A stretch of DNA of 64,000 bases from Microbacterium sp. BLY (GCF_017939615.1 NZ_JAGKSR010000001.1:2728001-2792000); one strand, 5' to 3'. Shown: positions 38,394 to 49,466, counted from the stretch's first letter. Notes: generated by a model not told the origin, from the sequence alone. Translations and numbers: made by a program.

Positions 38394-39181
38394 CGTCCCG
38401 CCTCCTTCTCGATGGTCACGGCGACGGTCTGCGGGTCCTCCCGCCGGTAGAACGCCCAGACGGGCGCCCCCACCTGCAGGCGCGAGACGGCCTGCGGGTA
38501 CACGAAGACGGTCGTGTCCGCCTCCCACGGCTCGGCGCCCTCCGGAGCCACGAGCACCTTCAGAGCCAGCTCGCTCTGGCCCTCGCGACGTCGACCGGTC
38601 GGACGGACCTCGAGCACGGACGCGGGGACCTGCGTCCCCGTCGTGCGGGCCCGGACCTGTGCGGGATCGATGAGGCCGCGGTCGATGCGCCACTGGAGCA
38701 TCGCCTCACGGACGGCGGGGTCGGTGAGGTCGGCGAGCTCGACGGTGTCGGGGTCGGTCGTGCTGTAGCGGACGGGAACGGGCTGCCCGACCTGCAGCGC
38801 TCCGGCATCGGCGGCGTCGAGGAGCATGCGGAGCTGCCCGATGAAGTCGTCGCCGACGCTCGGGCTGACCCGGATGAAGAGGTCGTACTGCGGCACGTCG
38901 TTCACGGTCACACCGGTGCGCGACATCTCGACCACCGTGCCGACGCCGATCTGCGCCGGACCGCGCACCTTCTTGCGGCGTCCGAGACCGGACAGCGAGC
39001 CGCCGAAGGTGAGGAGCAGCCCCCAGGCGACACCGATCATGATCGGGGCGCCGAAGCTGTCATCGCCGGCGAACGGGAGGATCGACTCTCGCTGGTCCAC
39101 CCCGAACAGGCCTTCACCGACCCAGATGACGAGCCACACGGACAGCAGCAGCCAGACGACGGTCAGGACGATGCGCAGCAT
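38390..39181 (-). CDS. Membrane protein of unknown function, paired with its downstream neighbour
   Basis: The 263-residue protein has two N-terminal membrane segments (about 3-25 and 43-62) and two soluble beta-rich repeats, each with a GVTVNDVPQYDLFIRVS or RREGQSELALKVLV pattern and a later QVGxPVxVxY motif, again like DUF3592-type modules. The ATG has a TACGCT box seven bases before it and GGGAGG just ahead, so it starts a two-gene unit. Function unknown. Confidence 0.7.
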   Translation of the reverse strand: MLRIVLTVVWLLLSVWLVIWVGEGLFGVDQRESILPFAGDDSFGAPIMIGVAWGLLLTFGGSLSGLGRRKKVRGPAQIGVGTVVEMSRTGVTVNDVPQYDLFIRVSPSVGDDFIGQLRMLLDAADAGALQVGQPVPVRYSTTDPDTVELADLTDPAVREAMLQWRIDRGLIDPAQVRARTTGTQVPASVLEVRPTGRRREGQSELALKVLVAPEGAEPWEADTTVFVYPQAVSRLQVGAPVWAFYRREDPQTVAVTIEKEAGR

Positions 39182-39223
39182 GCCTCCCAGCGTATACATA
39201 GGCACGGCTCACGCACGAACCGG

Positions 39224-40288
39224 TCACGAGGGGACGGCGACTCCCGCCTCGAGCGCCCGGACGACGCCGGCCGCCGCGGCACGCCCCGCCCTGTTCGCGC
39301 CGATCGTGCTCGCGGAGGGGCCGTACCCGACCAGCTGCACGCGGGGATCGGCCACCGCCGTGGTGCCGCGGCCCCCGCGGTCGAGCTGGATGCCACCGGC
39401 GGCGCTGCGAAGGTGGAGCGGCGCGAGGTGGCCGATCGCCGGACGGAACCCCGTCGCCCAGAGGATCGCATCCACGCGCTCGAAGGTCCCGTCGGCCCAG
39501 CGCACCCCGTCGGGTTCGATGCGCTGGAACAGCGGACGTCGGTCGGCGTAGGCGCCGAGACGCTCGGCCTCCCGCTCCTGGGGCCGCAGCATGAGGCCCG
39601 TCACGCTGACCACGCTCTCCGGTGGCAGGCCGGCCGCGACGCGCTTCTCGACGAGGGCCACCGCGGCCGCGCCGACTTCGGGGGTGAAGTCGTCGTCGCG
39701 CCACACCGGCGGGCGTCGGGTGACCCACAGCGTCTGGGTGAGGGGGGCCAGCGCCCCGAGGAACTGCACCGCGGAGGCCCCGCCACCGACGACCAGCACC
39801 CGCATGCCCCGGAAGTGCTCCGGCCCCGGGTAGTCGACGGTGTGGAACTGCTCACCCAGGAAGGTCTCCATTCCGGGGTAGTGCGGGATGAACGGCTGGG
39901 ACCACGTCCCCGTCGCGTTGACGAGGGTGCGGGCGCGCCATTCACCTTCCTCGGCCTCGATGACCAGGGTCCCGGCGTCATCGCGGACCCGGCGCACGGT
40001 CACCGGCCGCAGGACGGGGAGGTCGTGCGCCCGCTCGTACGCCGCGAAGTACTCCGGCACCGCCACATTCGCACGACGGCCGTCCCGCGGGGGTGGCGTG
40101 TCCCCCGGAAGCTCCGCGACACCGTGCACGTCACGCATCGTCAGCGCGTCCCACCGGTGCTGCCAGGCTCCGCCGGCGCGCTCGTCGGCGTCGAGCACGA
40201 CATGCTCGACCCCGCGACGCCGCAGGTGGAAGGACGCGGACAGGCCGGCTTGGCCGGCACCGATCACGAGACTGTCGAGGATGCTCAC
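39224..40288 (-). CDS. FAD/NAD(P)-binding flavin monooxygenase-like protein
   Basis: The 354-residue protein has an FAD Rossmann motif GAGQAGLSASFHLRRRG (residues 8-24), a middle NADP-type motif VVGGGASAVQFLGAL (about 165) and the ATG-type motif DAILWATGFRPAI near residue 290, the pattern of small flavin-containing monooxygenase-like or thioredoxin-reductase-like oxidoreductases. The substrate is unknown. The start is GTG; no clear ribosome site. Confidence 0.85.
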   Translation of the reverse strand: MSILDSLVIGAGQAGLSASFHLRRRGVEHVVLDADERAGGAWQHRWDALTMRDVHGVAELPGDTPPPRDGRRANVAVPEYFAAYERAHDLPVLRPVTVRRVRDDAGTLVIEAEEGEWRARTLVNATGTWSQPFIPHYPGMETFLGEQFHTVDYPGPEHFRGMRVLVVGGGASAVQFLGALAPLTQTLWVTRRPPVWRDDDFTPEVGAAAVALVEKRVAAGLPPESVVSVTGLMLRPQEREAERLGAYADRRPLFQRIEPDGVRWADGTFERVDAILWATGFRPAIGHLAPLHLRSAAGGIQLDRGGRGTTAVADPRVQLVGYGPSASTIGANRAGRAAAAGVVRALEAGVAVPS

Positions 40289-40357
40289 GATGAATCGAAC
40301 ACTCCCCCGCGCGCGGATGTTCCGCGGGTGCCGACGCGCCCGGGAAGCCCGCCCCGA

Positions 40358-40385
40358 TTGGTGTGGATGCCGATTCGTGTAGTAG
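40358..40385 (+). promoter_or_regulatory. Possible tRNA-Ala promoter
   Basis: TTGGTG and TAGTAG are separated by 16 bases, about 38 bases before the tRNA. A second -10 choice, TAGTGT three bases later, gives 19-base spacing. Confidence 0.35.
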
Positions 40386-40422
40386 TGTTTTCACGTTGCC
40401 CGGGGTTCCCCGGAGCAGCTCT

Positions 40423-40495
40423 GGGCCTGTGGCGCAGCTGGTAGCGCACCTGCATGGCATGCAGGGGGTCAGGGGTTCGAGTCCCCTCAGGTCCA
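40423..40495 (+). tRNA. tRNA-Ala (anticodon GGC)
   Basis: A 73-base cloverleaf: acceptor GGGCCTG pairs with CAGGTCC, the anticodon stem CCTGC/GCAGG closes the loop ATGGCAT with anticodon GGC, and the T arm reads AGGGGTTCGAGTCCCCT. The acceptor contains the G3-T(U)70 wobble pair that marks alanine tRNAs. CCA is not encoded. A terminator follows directly, and no integrase sits beside it. Confidence 0.95.
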
Positions 40496-40499
40496 CGAA

Positions 40500-40526
40500 G
40501 AACCCTCGGTTATCCGGGGGTTTTTG
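40500..40526 (+). terminator. Terminator of tRNA-Ala
   Basis: AACCCTCGG pairs with CCGGGGGTT around the loop TTAT, followed by TTTTTG. Confidence 0.85.
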
Positions 40527-40600
40527 CGTTCTGAGGAGCACCGTTTCGAGGTCACTCACGACTTACTCGCCAACGCGGAACGCCTCCGCCTCCCCCGACG

Positions 40601-41140
40601 TCACCGCCCCGCTTCGGAGATCAGCGTGCGGAGTGTCATGAGGACCCGCTTTCGGACTTCGGCTCCGGCAGGAGCAAGGTCGAGAGTATCGGCCAGCCAG
40701 AGCCCGTCGACGGCGAACCGCACCGTCGAGGCCAGATGAACGGGAAGGCCGTCATCAGCAAGACGGTCCTGCCAGCGCCGATAGCGCTCGCGGAGCGTGA
40801 CGAGGGCGCGAGGACTGACGACGGCGGCGGCCAGCAGGGCGATCACCGCCTGTTCCGCAGGACCCTCAGCGCGCTCGGCGGAGCGCAGATACGCGAGCGT
40901 CGCCGCGCCGGGCTCGTCACCGGCAGTCGCGATCAGTTCATCGAAGGAAGCGACGTATCGGGCAATCAGTCCCTCGATGAGGAGTTCTTTCGACGCGAAA
41001 TGGTAGAAGAGTCCCCCCTTGCTGACGCCGGCCTCCTGTGCGACGGCCGCGATGGTGACCGCGTCTCCGCCGTCGCGTACCAGGATCCTTCCGGTCGCAT
41101 CGAGGATGCGCTCACGTGATGCCTGCGCGCGGTCGCTCAC
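40601..41140 (-). CDS. TetR family transcriptional regulator
   Basis: The 179-residue protein has the TetR helix-turn-helix at residues 10-55 (SRERILDATGRILVRDGGDAV, then VAQEAGVSKGGLFYHFASKELL) and a C-terminal TetR_C-type ligand domain. The GTG start follows GGAGCAG at proper spacing; an earlier in-frame ATG would read through the operator. It is divergent from the small membrane gene and DUF5360, with a nested palindrome between them. The layout resembles yvaD-yvaE-yvaF of Bacillus subtilis (DUF5360, SMR pump, TetR), so it likely represses this small export unit and itself. Confidence 0.92.
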   Translation of the reverse strand: MSDRAQASRERILDATGRILVRDGGDAVTIAAVAQEAGVSKGGLFYHFASKELLIEGLIARYVASFDELIATAGDEPGAATLAYLRSAERAEGPAEQAVIALLAAAVVSPRALVTLRERYRRWQDRLADDGLPVHLASTVRFAVDGLWLADTLDLAPAGAEVRKRVLMTLRTLISEAGR

Positions 41141-41165
41141 CTGCTCCGCCCCCTTTCGCCTCCGT

Positions 41166-41213
41166 CTACTGTACCGGCGCTCCTGATTACAAACCGGACG
41201 TCCGGTACAGTAG
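41166..41213. promoter_or_regulatory. TetR operator: nested palindromes overlapping the divergent promoter
   Basis: A perfect 12-base inverted repeat, CTACTGTACCGG (41166-41177) and CCGGTACAGTAG (41202-41213), encloses 24 bases. Inside the right half is a perfect 14-base palindrome ACCGGACGTCCGGT (41193-41206). The right arm contains TACAGT, a good -10 box for the rightward genes, so a bound repressor would cover the promoter. Confidence 0.82.
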
Positions 41214-41214
41214 T

Positions 41215-41316
41215 ATGGCTGCCATGTCATGGTGGTTCTTGATCGGCGCGATCGCTGCCGCAGTATTCGTGACCAGTTCCCGGACGGTGCGGCCACCCGC
41301 AGAGGTGCGGGCATGA
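41215..41316 (+). CDS. Very small membrane peptide (possible SMR pump remnant)
   Basis: A 33-residue frame holding one hydrophobic segment (MSWWFLIGAIAAAVFVTSS) ends in an ATGA overlap with the DUF5360 start. The TACAGT box ends only two bases before the first ATG, so the real start may be the second ATG at 41224. In B. subtilis a small multidrug resistance pump gene lies between DUF5360 and TetR; the text WxxLIGAIxAxV resembles the first helix of such pumps, so this may be what is left of one. That link is a guess. Confidence 0.45.
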   Translation: MAAMSWWFLIGAIAAAVFVTSSRTVRPPAEVRA

Positions 41317-41711
41317 GCTGGCGCAAGGCACTGCTCGTCATCACCGACCTCGGGCTTACCGCGTACTGGGCCCTCACCGCGATCGGCCTTATCTCCGTAG
41401 GCGACGACGCGTGGCTCAAGGCCTGGAACTGGTCATTCTTCCCGCTCGACGCGCTCGCAATCCTGGCGGGGCTCGCCTGGTCGCTGCTCCCCAAGGGCCA
41501 CCGATGGGCCGTGCCCGTGTACGCGACGGCACTCACGCTCACCCACGCCGCAGGGATCATGGCGATCAGCTTCTTCTTCCTCTGGGGCACCTGGGACGCG
41601 TCCTGGTGGATCATCAATCTCTGGCTCATGCTCATGCCCATCGGCCTCGCGCTCACATCCCTGAAACCGATACGGATGCTCCAACAGACATCCCGGAAGT
41701 GCGTGTCCTAG
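41313..41711 (+). CDS. DUF5360 (YvaD-like) membrane protein
   Basis: The 132-residue protein has four hydrophobic segments (LLVITDLGLTAYWALTAIGLI, WSFFPLDALAILAGLAWSLL, a third near 70-95, and INLWLMLMPIGLALTSL). This is the pattern of DUF5360/YvaD proteins, which occur with TetR regulators and small multidrug pumps. Coupled to the preceding small frame by ATGA. The function is not established. Confidence 0.75.
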   Translation: MSWRKALLVITDLGLTAYWALTAIGLISVGDDAWLKAWNWSFFPLDALAILAGLAWSLLPKGHRWAVPVYATALTLTHAAGIMAISFFFLWGTWDASWWIINLWLMLMPIGLALTSLKPIRMLQQTSRKCVS

Positions 41712-41794
41712 CCGTCCCGTGCGCCACCCGTCAACCGCCTCCCCCGCACGCGCACCCGGGCGTAGACAGAAGGCATCCGACGAAAGGAGACGAC

Positions 41795-41965
41795 ATGACC
41801 AACCCGACTCCCCCGATCCCACCCATCCCGCCGATCACGGACGACGACGCCGAGGACGTCCCCACGCGGGAGGTCGACGGTGAGCGCGTGCTCGACGAGG
41901 ACGTCGACGACGCCCAGGTCGACAGCGCCGACGCCGATCGCGCCGCCGCGGGCGGAGACGCCTGA
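41795..41965 (+). CDS. Small acidic disordered protein
   Basis: A 56-residue protein begins MTNPTPPIPPIPPITDDDAED and is then rich in Asp, Glu and Ala with no hydrophobic core. A strong GAAAGGAG ribosome site lies five bases before the ATG and a terminator stem follows at once, so it looks like a real gene. Similar short acidic proteins are common in Microbacteriaceae but their role is unknown. Confidence 0.72.
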   Translation: MTNPTPPIPPIPPITDDDAEDVPTREVDGERVLDEDVDDAQVDSADADRAAAGGDA

Positions 41966-41978
41966 CCCGGAGAACGAC

Positions 41979-42011
41979 GAAGGGCACCGCCTCGGTGAGG
42001 CGGTGCCCTTC
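41979..42011. terminator. Bidirectional terminator
   Basis: A perfect 15-base stem, GAAGGGCACCGCCTC with its complement, around the loop GGT. It lies between convergent small genes and can serve both. Confidence 0.9.
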
Positions 42012-42027
42012 GCTACGACCCTGCGGC

Positions 42028-42312
42028 TCAGGTGGCCAGCAGAGGCGGACGGTGCGGGATCGCGATCGGGCGGGTGGCCCGGCTCGCGCCCTGCATCCGC
42101 TCGACTTCCTCCAGCACCTCGAACGCGGTGCCGTAGCGGATCGCCAGCGGCAGATCGCGCAACCACGTCACCTCCACCTCGGTGTCGGCGAGTTCGTACA
42201 CGCAGGCGACCACGTGGCGCGGGTCGTTCTGGGGATAGCGCTGGTCGTTGATCACCCACTCCGACGGCGTGATGCGATGAAGCACGAAACGGGGATCAGG
42301 AACTTCTGACAT
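42028..42312 (-). CDS. Conserved small protein of unknown function
   Basis: A 94-residue protein (DPRFVLHRITPSEWVINDQRYPQNDPRHVVACVYEL...) with no membrane segment. GGAGG lies 11 bases before the ATG and a terminator follows. The sequence is compact and well behaved, but I recognise no family. Confidence 0.72.
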   Translation of the reverse strand: MSEVPDPRFVLHRITPSEWVINDQRYPQNDPRHVVACVYELADTEVEVTWLRDLPLAIRYGTAFEVLEEVERMQGASRATRPIAIPHRPPLLAT

Positions 42313-42423
42313 CGGTCGGCCCTCCAGGACTCTCTGGAGAGGAGCATCACCCCGTCCTCCGGGGAACGGTAGGCCCTTGACACCCCGGAGAGGAGATGCA
42401 GGAGAATGGTGTGATCGGCTCGT

Positions 42424-43113
42424 TCAGCCCTGCGGTCGGACCGTCAGGTCCGTCAGATGCGCGTCTCGCGGCAGGTCGAGGGCCGTGAGGATGGTCGTCG
42501 CGATCGCCTCGGGCGTGATGAACCGAGTGGGATCGTACTCCTGCCCCTCCTGCTGGTGCACGCGCTCCTGCATGGGCGTCGCCGTGCGACCGGGATAGAC
42601 GGAGGTGACCCGCACGCCGTACTCGGCCTCTTCGAGCCGCAGTGCGTCGGCCAGAGCCTTCAGGCCGTGCTTGGAGGCCGCGTAGGCCGACCATCCCGGG
42701 TTCGCACGCAGGCCCGCCCCCGAGTTCACGAAGACGACATGCCCCCGAGACACCCGGAGAACGGGGAGCAGCAGACGAGTGAGCTCCGCCGGAGCCACGA
42801 GGTTGACCGCGAGCTGTCGATCCCAGAGGGCGGGAGTGAGGTCACCGACGGTGCCCAGGTCGACCACGCCGGCCGCATGCACGAGCGAGTCGATGCGGTC
42901 GGGAAGACTCTGCTTCGACAGCGCCCAGGAGAGCCGCCCCGGCTGGGCGAGGTCGCCGACGACCGGGGAGACGCCGGGGAGCTCTTCGGCGATCTGCCGG
43001 GCGCGCCCGGCATCGCGCGCGAGCACCACGACCTCGTCACCGCGGTCGAGCAGGCGCCGGGCCAACGCGGCACCGATGCCCGACCCCGCACCGGTCAGCA
43101 GGTGCGTGGTCAT
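42424..43113 (-). CDS. Short-chain dehydrogenase/reductase
   Basis: The 229-residue protein is a classical SDR: cofactor motif TGAGSGIG (residues 7-14), HAAG near 80, catalytic serine in VFVNSGAG and YxxxK in YAASKHGLKAL, then VYPGRTATP. It reduces or oxidises an unknown alcohol/ketone with NAD(P). It lies one base after rsfS and ends the nadD-rsfS run. Confidence 0.92.
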   Translation of the reverse strand: MTTHLLTGAGSGIGAALARRLLDRGDEVVVLARDAGRARQIAEELPGVSPVVGDLAQPGRLSWALSKQSLPDRIDSLVHAAGVVDLGTVGDLTPALWDRQLAVNLVAPAELTRLLLPVLRVSRGHVVFVNSGAGLRANPGWSAYAASKHGLKALADALRLEEAEYGVRVTSVYPGRTATPMQERVHQQEGQEYDPTRFITPEAIATTILTALDLPRDAHLTDLTVRPQG

Positions 43114-43114
43114 G

Positions 43115-43495
43115 TCAGCGCGGGTCGGCGGAGGTCTCGGCGACCTCGAGCGGGATCACCGGGCAGTCCTTCCACAGGCGCTCGAGCCCGTAGTAGACCC
43201 GCTCCTCCTGGTGGAAGACGTGGACGATGAGGTCACCGAAGTCGAGCAGCACCCACCGCGCCTCGGCGCGGCCCTCGCGACGCACACGCTTGTGCCCCGA
43301 TTCGACGAGGCGGTCTTCGATCTCGTCGGCGATCGCGGCGACGTTCCGCTCGCTGTTCCCCGTGACGAGGAGGAAGATGTCGACGAGTGGGAGCGGCTCG
43401 GAGACGTTGAGGGCCACGAGGTCCTCACCGCCCTTGGCCACGGCGGCTTCGGCGGCGATGCGGAGCATCTCTTCGGCAGTTTCGGGTGATTGCAT
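43115..43495 (-). CDS. rsfS: Ribosome silencing factor RsfS (iojap/YbeB)
   Basis: RsfS binds ribosomal protein L14 and blocks subunit joining when nutrients are short. The 126-residue protein shows DIFLLVTGNSERNVAAIADEIEDRL and WVLLDFGDLIVHVFHQEERVYYGLERLWKD, the iojap signature. The linkage nadD-rsfS is highly conserved in bacteria; here a large acidic membrane gene lies between them. Its start overlaps that gene's stop by one base. Confidence 0.95.
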   Translation of the reverse strand: MQSPETAEEMLRIAAEAAVAKGGEDLVALNVSEPLPLVDIFLLVTGNSERNVAAIADEIEDRLVESGHKRVRREGRAEARWVLLDFGDLIVHVFHQEERVYYGLERLWKDCPVIPLEVAETSADPR

Positions 43496-44658
43496 CAGAA
43501 GACATTCCCTGTGATGGCGAGGACCAGCGCCGTGCCCAGACCGAGAGCCAGCGCACCGGCGATGATCGCGGCGATCAGCATGAGACGGTTGCCCTTCTCG
43601 GGCGCCGGCGGCCGGATCACCTCGCCGGCGGGCTTGATGGTGCTGACCGCGGAGCTGGCGGCGATGGGTGTGGGCGACGACGCCGGGGGCAGCTCGCCGT
43701 CGATGAGGACGGCGTCGACCTCTTTGCCGTCGGTGGTGCCGTGGGCGTGGCCCTGCGAGCCCAGCCCCTTCGGCAGCTCGTAGGAGCCGGTGACGAGGAT
43801 CTCGCCCGTGGATGCGACCGGACCGGACAGCGATCCTTCGCCGGGCGACGGGGTGAAGATCAGGGCGTTCGGGGCCGAGTGCTGCGCGCCCCCGGAGTCG
43901 TTCGAGGTGAGCAGCTCGTCGAACGAGGGTCGGAAGGGCTCGGGCTCCGCAGGAGTGTCCTCCTGCAGTACGCCGCGGCCGAAGGCCGGGCTCACCGTGG
44001 GGCGCTCGTCCTCGTCGACGTCGTCCTCGTCGTCCTCGTCGTCCTCCGTGAGGAGGTCCTCGACCACGGAGTCCTCGGTGTCGGCGTTCGCGGACGGCTC
44101 CTCCGCGACCTCCGGGCGCTCCGCGTCGTCGCCGAGCGGCACGTCTCCGACGGTGTCGGTGACGTGAGCGGCGGGCACGGGCTCCGCGGCGACCTCGTCA
44201 TCGACCTCGTCGTCGTCGTCCTCCGACGCCGGCGGCGTCGTGAAGTCGGGGATTCCGGAGACGATGTCGGCGGGGTCTTCGACGGCGGCGGGCTCCGCCG
44301 CGATCTCATCGGCGCTCGACGTCTCATCGGCCGTGTCCGTGCGCGGCGCGTCGGACGCGGCGTGCTCCTCGCCCCCGTCGACGGGCACCGACGCGGTCTT
44401 GATCCTCTCCTGCGCACGGGCCTGACGGCGCGTCAGCGGCGCGGCGCCCGGCTCGAGAGGCGCATCCGCGACGGGTGCCGGAGGGATGACCACCGGCTCG
44501 GCCGCACGGGGCACCGGCGGGGAGGGAGGCGCCGCCTCCGCAGCGGCATCCGCCGCGGCCTTCGCCTCTTCTTCACTGATGATCGGGGTCGATCCCGTCA
44601 ACCGGATCTCCCGCAGCTGCTTCCGCGTCAGCGGACCTCGCTGATCCGATGTGCTCAT
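43495..44658 (-). CDS. Acidic membrane-anchored protein of unknown function
   Basis: The 387-residue protein begins with a basic segment ([13 protein letters not shown]), then a long Ala/Pro/Asp/Glu-rich stretch including [14 protein letters not shown] around residues 180-195, and ends with one membrane segment ([26 protein letters not shown]), so it is C-terminally anchored with the acidic part inside. The RRxARA-like [12 protein letters not shown] and LTRKQLRE motifs recur in Microbacteriaceae proteins found between nadD and rsfS. The role is unknown; the stop/start overlaps suggest coupled expression. Confidence 0.78.
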   Translation of the reverse strand: MSTSDQRGPLTRKQLREIRLTGSTPIISEEEAKAAADAAAEAAPPSPPVPRAAEPVVIPPAPVADAPLEPGAAPLTRRQARAQERIKTASVPVDGGEEHAASDAPRTDTADETSSADEIAAEPAAVEDPADIVSGIPDFTTPPASEDDDDEVDDEVAAEPVPAAHVTDTVGDVPLGDDAERPEVAEEPSANADTEDSVVEDLLTEDDEDDEDDVDEDERPTVSPAFGRGVLQEDTPAEPEPFRPSFDELLTSNDSGGAQHSAPNALIFTPSPGEGSLSGPVASTGEILVTGSYELPKGLGSQGHAHGTTDGKEVDAVLIDGELPPASSPTPIAASSAVSTIKPAGEVIRPPAPEKGNRLMLIAAIIAGALALGLGTALVLAITGNVF

Positions 44659-45257
44659 GCCTTGCTCCGATACAGATGATGCTTCGCGATGTACTGGACG
44701 ACCCCGTCGGGGACGAGGTACCAGACCGGTTGATCGTCACGGACGCGCTCACGACAATCCGTCGACGAGATCGACAGCGCCGGCACCTCGAGCTGGCTGA
44801 CGTCGTCGCTCGGGAGGCCGTCGATGCTCAGGACGTGCCCTGGGCGGGAGACTGCGACGAAGTGGGCGAGTTCCCACAGTTCATCATGGTCTCTCCAACT
44901 GAGAATTTGCGCCACGGCGTCGGCGCCACTGATGAAGAACAGCTCCGCATCCGGCCGCTGGGCCTTCAGATCGCGCAGCGTGTCGATCGTGTACGTGGGG
45001 CCCGCGCGATCGATGTCCACCCGGCTCACGGTGAACTGCGGGTTGGAGGCGGTCGCGATGACGGTCATCAGGTAGCGGTGCTCGCTGGGCGTCACGTCGG
45101 CCTTCTGCCACGGACGACCGGTCGGGACGAACACCACCTCGTCGAGATCGAAGGAATGCGCGACCTCGCTGGCGGCGACCAGGTGGCCGTGGTGGATCGG
45201 ATCGAAGGTGCCGCCCATCACGCCGATGCGCGGTGCGCGCGTGGTCGCGGTGCTCAT
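44655..45257 (-). CDS. nadD: Nicotinate-mononucleotide adenylyltransferase
   Basis: NadD joins ATP and nicotinate mononucleotide in NAD synthesis. The 200-residue protein has the nucleotidyl-transferase motif [12 protein letters not shown] (HxGH form, about residues 15-26) and [10 protein letters not shown] near residue 160, matching the conserved ISSTxxR. It overlaps the acidic membrane protein gene by four bases. Confidence 0.95.
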   Translation of the reverse strand: MSTATTRAPRIGVMGGTFDPIHHGHLVAASEVAHSFDLDEVVFVPTGRPWQKADVTPSEHRYLMTVIATASNPQFTVSRVDIDRAGPTYTIDTLRDLKAQRPDAELFFISGADAVAQILSWRDHDELWELAHFVAVSRPGHVLSIDGLPSDDVSQLEVPALSISSTDCRERVRDDQPVWYLVPDGVVQYIAKHHLYRSKA

Positions 45258-45263
45258 GAGGGC

Positions 45264-45485
45264 CTAGTGGCCGTGTCCCGCCTCGTGGTCCTTGCCGTGC
45301 TTCGCCGCCCAGGCCTCCGCCTTCGCCGAGTGGCGGTTGGCGACGTTCTTGTACGACAGCGTCACGATCCCGAGCGCGGCGAACACGATCGCGGCGATGA
45401 CTCCGAAGATCAGGGTGTCGAGCGCGACGTTGCCGTGGTGCTCGGTCTCTGCGGCGGCCATCGCGATCTGTGCGACGAGGTTCAT
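45264..45485 (-). CDS. Small single-helix membrane protein
   Basis: A 73-residue protein with one membrane segment (LIFGVIAAIVFAALGIVTLSY) and a His-rich tail (KHGKDHEAGHGH). GGAGTCAGG precedes the ATG. Its place between proA and nadD is common in this family of bacteria. The histidines could bind metal, but this is speculation. Confidence 0.75.
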   Translation of the reverse strand: MNLVAQIAMAAAETEHHGNVALDTLIFGVIAAIVFAALGIVTLSYKNVANRHSAKAEAWAAKHGKDHEAGHGH

Positions 45486-45552
45486 CCTGACTCCGTTCGT
45501 GGCGTGCTGTCTCGGGGGTCCTGTGGGGATACAGCGTCCCCCAGTCTAGCCC

Positions 45553-46806
45553 TCACCCGCGCGTCTGACCTGCCCCACGCGCGAGCCACTTCGTACTGGT
45601 CAGCTCGGAGAGACCCATGGGGCCCCGCGTGTGCAGCTTCTGGGTGGAGATGCCGACCTCGGCACCGAAGCCGAACTCGGCGCCGTCCGTGAAGCGCGTG
45701 GAGGCGTTCGCCATCACGACGGCCGAGTCCACCTCCGCCAGGAAGCGCTCCGCATTGCGGGTGTCCGTGGTGACGATCGATTCCGTGTGCCCCGTGCTGT
45801 AACGCCGGATGTGGTCGAGGGCGTCGTCGAGGCTGTCGACGACCTTCATCGCCACGTCGAGGCTCAGGTACTCGGTCGACCAGTCCTCCTCGGTGGCCGG
45901 GATGACGTTGGCGACGAGGCCCGCGACGACGTCGTCGCCGTGGATCGCCACCCCTTCGCTCATGAGCGCGCTCGCGACGAGCGGGATCAGGCGCGGCGCG
46001 GCCTGACGGTGCACGAGCACGGTCTCGACCGCATTGCACACGCTCGGCCGCTGCACCTTGGCGTTCACCACGATGTCGCAGGCCCAGTCGTCGGGGGCGC
46101 TCTCGTCGAGCAGGATGTGCACGTTGCCGGCGCCCGTCTCGATGACGGGAACGGTCGACTCGGTCACGACCGTCTCGATGAGCCCGGCGCTGCCGCGCGG
46201 GACCAGCACGTCGACGAAGCCGCGGCCGTGCATGAGCGCCTTCGCCCCGTCGCGACCGAAGTCGTCGACCGTCTGGATCGTCTCCGGCGTCACGCCGGCA
46301 TCATCGAGGGCGCCCCGCATGACGTCGACGAGGACCGTGTTGGACTCGCGCGCGGCACTGCCGCCGCGCAGGACGACCGCATTGCCGGAGCGGAGCGCAA
46401 GAGCCGCGATGTCGACCGTGACGTTGGGACGGGCCTCGTAGATCGCTCCGACGACGCCGAACGGGACCCGGACCTGCTCGAGCGCGACGCCGTTGGGCAT
46501 GCGATGCCCGCCGACCACACGCCCCACCGGATCCGGCAGCGCCGCCACGTCGCGGACCGCCGCGGCGAGGGCCGCGACGCGCTTCTCGTCGAGACGGAGG
46601 CGGTCGATCAGCGACTCGCCGATGCCCTCCTCGCGCCCCCGCGCCACATCGCGCTCGTTCGCCTCGATGATGCGCGGTGCGTGCGCCTCGAGGGCGACGG
46701 CGATGGCTTCGAGAGCACGGGCCTTGTCATCACTCGTGAGGCCGGCGGTCGCCCGCGAGGCCTCCTTGGCCCGCTCCAGGCGCGTCTGAGGGGTGAGGTC
46801 GGTCAT
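45553..46806 (-). CDS. proA: Gamma-glutamyl phosphate reductase
   Basis: Second step of proline synthesis: reduces gamma-glutamyl phosphate to the semialdehyde with NADPH. The 417-residue protein has the aldehyde-dehydrogenase fold, with PFGVVGAIYEARPNVTVDIAALALRSGNAVVLRGG, VLVPRGSAGL and the catalytic Cys in QRPSVCNAVETVLVH. It follows proB after nine bases. TAGACT lies exactly six bases before the ATG, so an internal leaderless promoter could express proA without proB. Confidence 0.95.
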   Translation of the reverse strand: MTDLTPQTRLERAKEASRATAGLTSDDKARALEAIAVALEAHAPRIIEANERDVARGREEGIGESLIDRLRLDEKRVAALAAAVRDVAALPDPVGRVVGGHRMPNGVALEQVRVPFGVVGAIYEARPNVTVDIAALALRSGNAVVLRGGSAARESNTVLVDVMRGALDDAGVTPETIQTVDDFGRDGAKALMHGRGFVDVLVPRGSAGLIETVVTESTVPVIETGAGNVHILLDESAPDDWACDIVVNAKVQRPSVCNAVETVLVHRQAAPRLIPLVASALMSEGVAIHGDDVVAGLVANVIPATEEDWSTEYLSLDVAMKVVDSLDDALDHIRRYSTGHTESIVTTDTRNAERFLAEVDSAVVMANASTRFTDGAEFGFGAEVGISTQKLHTRGPMGLSELTSTKWLARGAGQTRG

Positions 46807-46815
46807 CCGCCCAGT

Positions 46816-49190
<2,375 letters not shown>

Positions 49191-49448
49191 TCACTCAGCA
49201 GCAGCGACGATGTTGACGACCTTGCGGCCGCCCTTCGCGCCGAACTCGACCGCACCGGCGGCCAGAGCGAAAAGCGTGTCGTCGCCACCACGGCCGACGT
49301 TGGCGCCGGGGTGGAAGTGCGTGCCGCGCTGACGGACGATGATCTCGCCGGCGAGGACCTGCTGACCGCCGAAGCGCTTCACGCCGAGGCGCTGTGCGTT
49401 GGAGTCACGACCGTTACGGGTGGAGCTTGCGCCCTTTTTGTGTGCCAT
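49191..49448 (-). CDS. rpmA: 50S ribosomal protein L27
   Basis: The 85-residue bL27 begins [20 protein letters not shown], followed by [22 protein letters not shown]. Its N-terminus reaches the peptidyl-transferase centre and lacks the cleaved leader seen in Firmicutes. It follows rplU by 18 bases. Confidence 0.97.
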   Translation of the reverse strand: MAHKKGASSTRNGRDSNAQRLGVKRFGGQQVLAGEIIVRQRGTHFHPGANVGRGGDDTLFALAAGAVEFGAKGGRKVVNIVAAAE

Positions 49449-49466
49449 GTCCTGGTCTCCTCGGTC

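Noticed and set aside
40423..40495. tRNA-Ala as an integration site
   Set aside because: No integrase, no repeat of the tRNA 3' end and no foreign DNA on either side; normal terminator follows.
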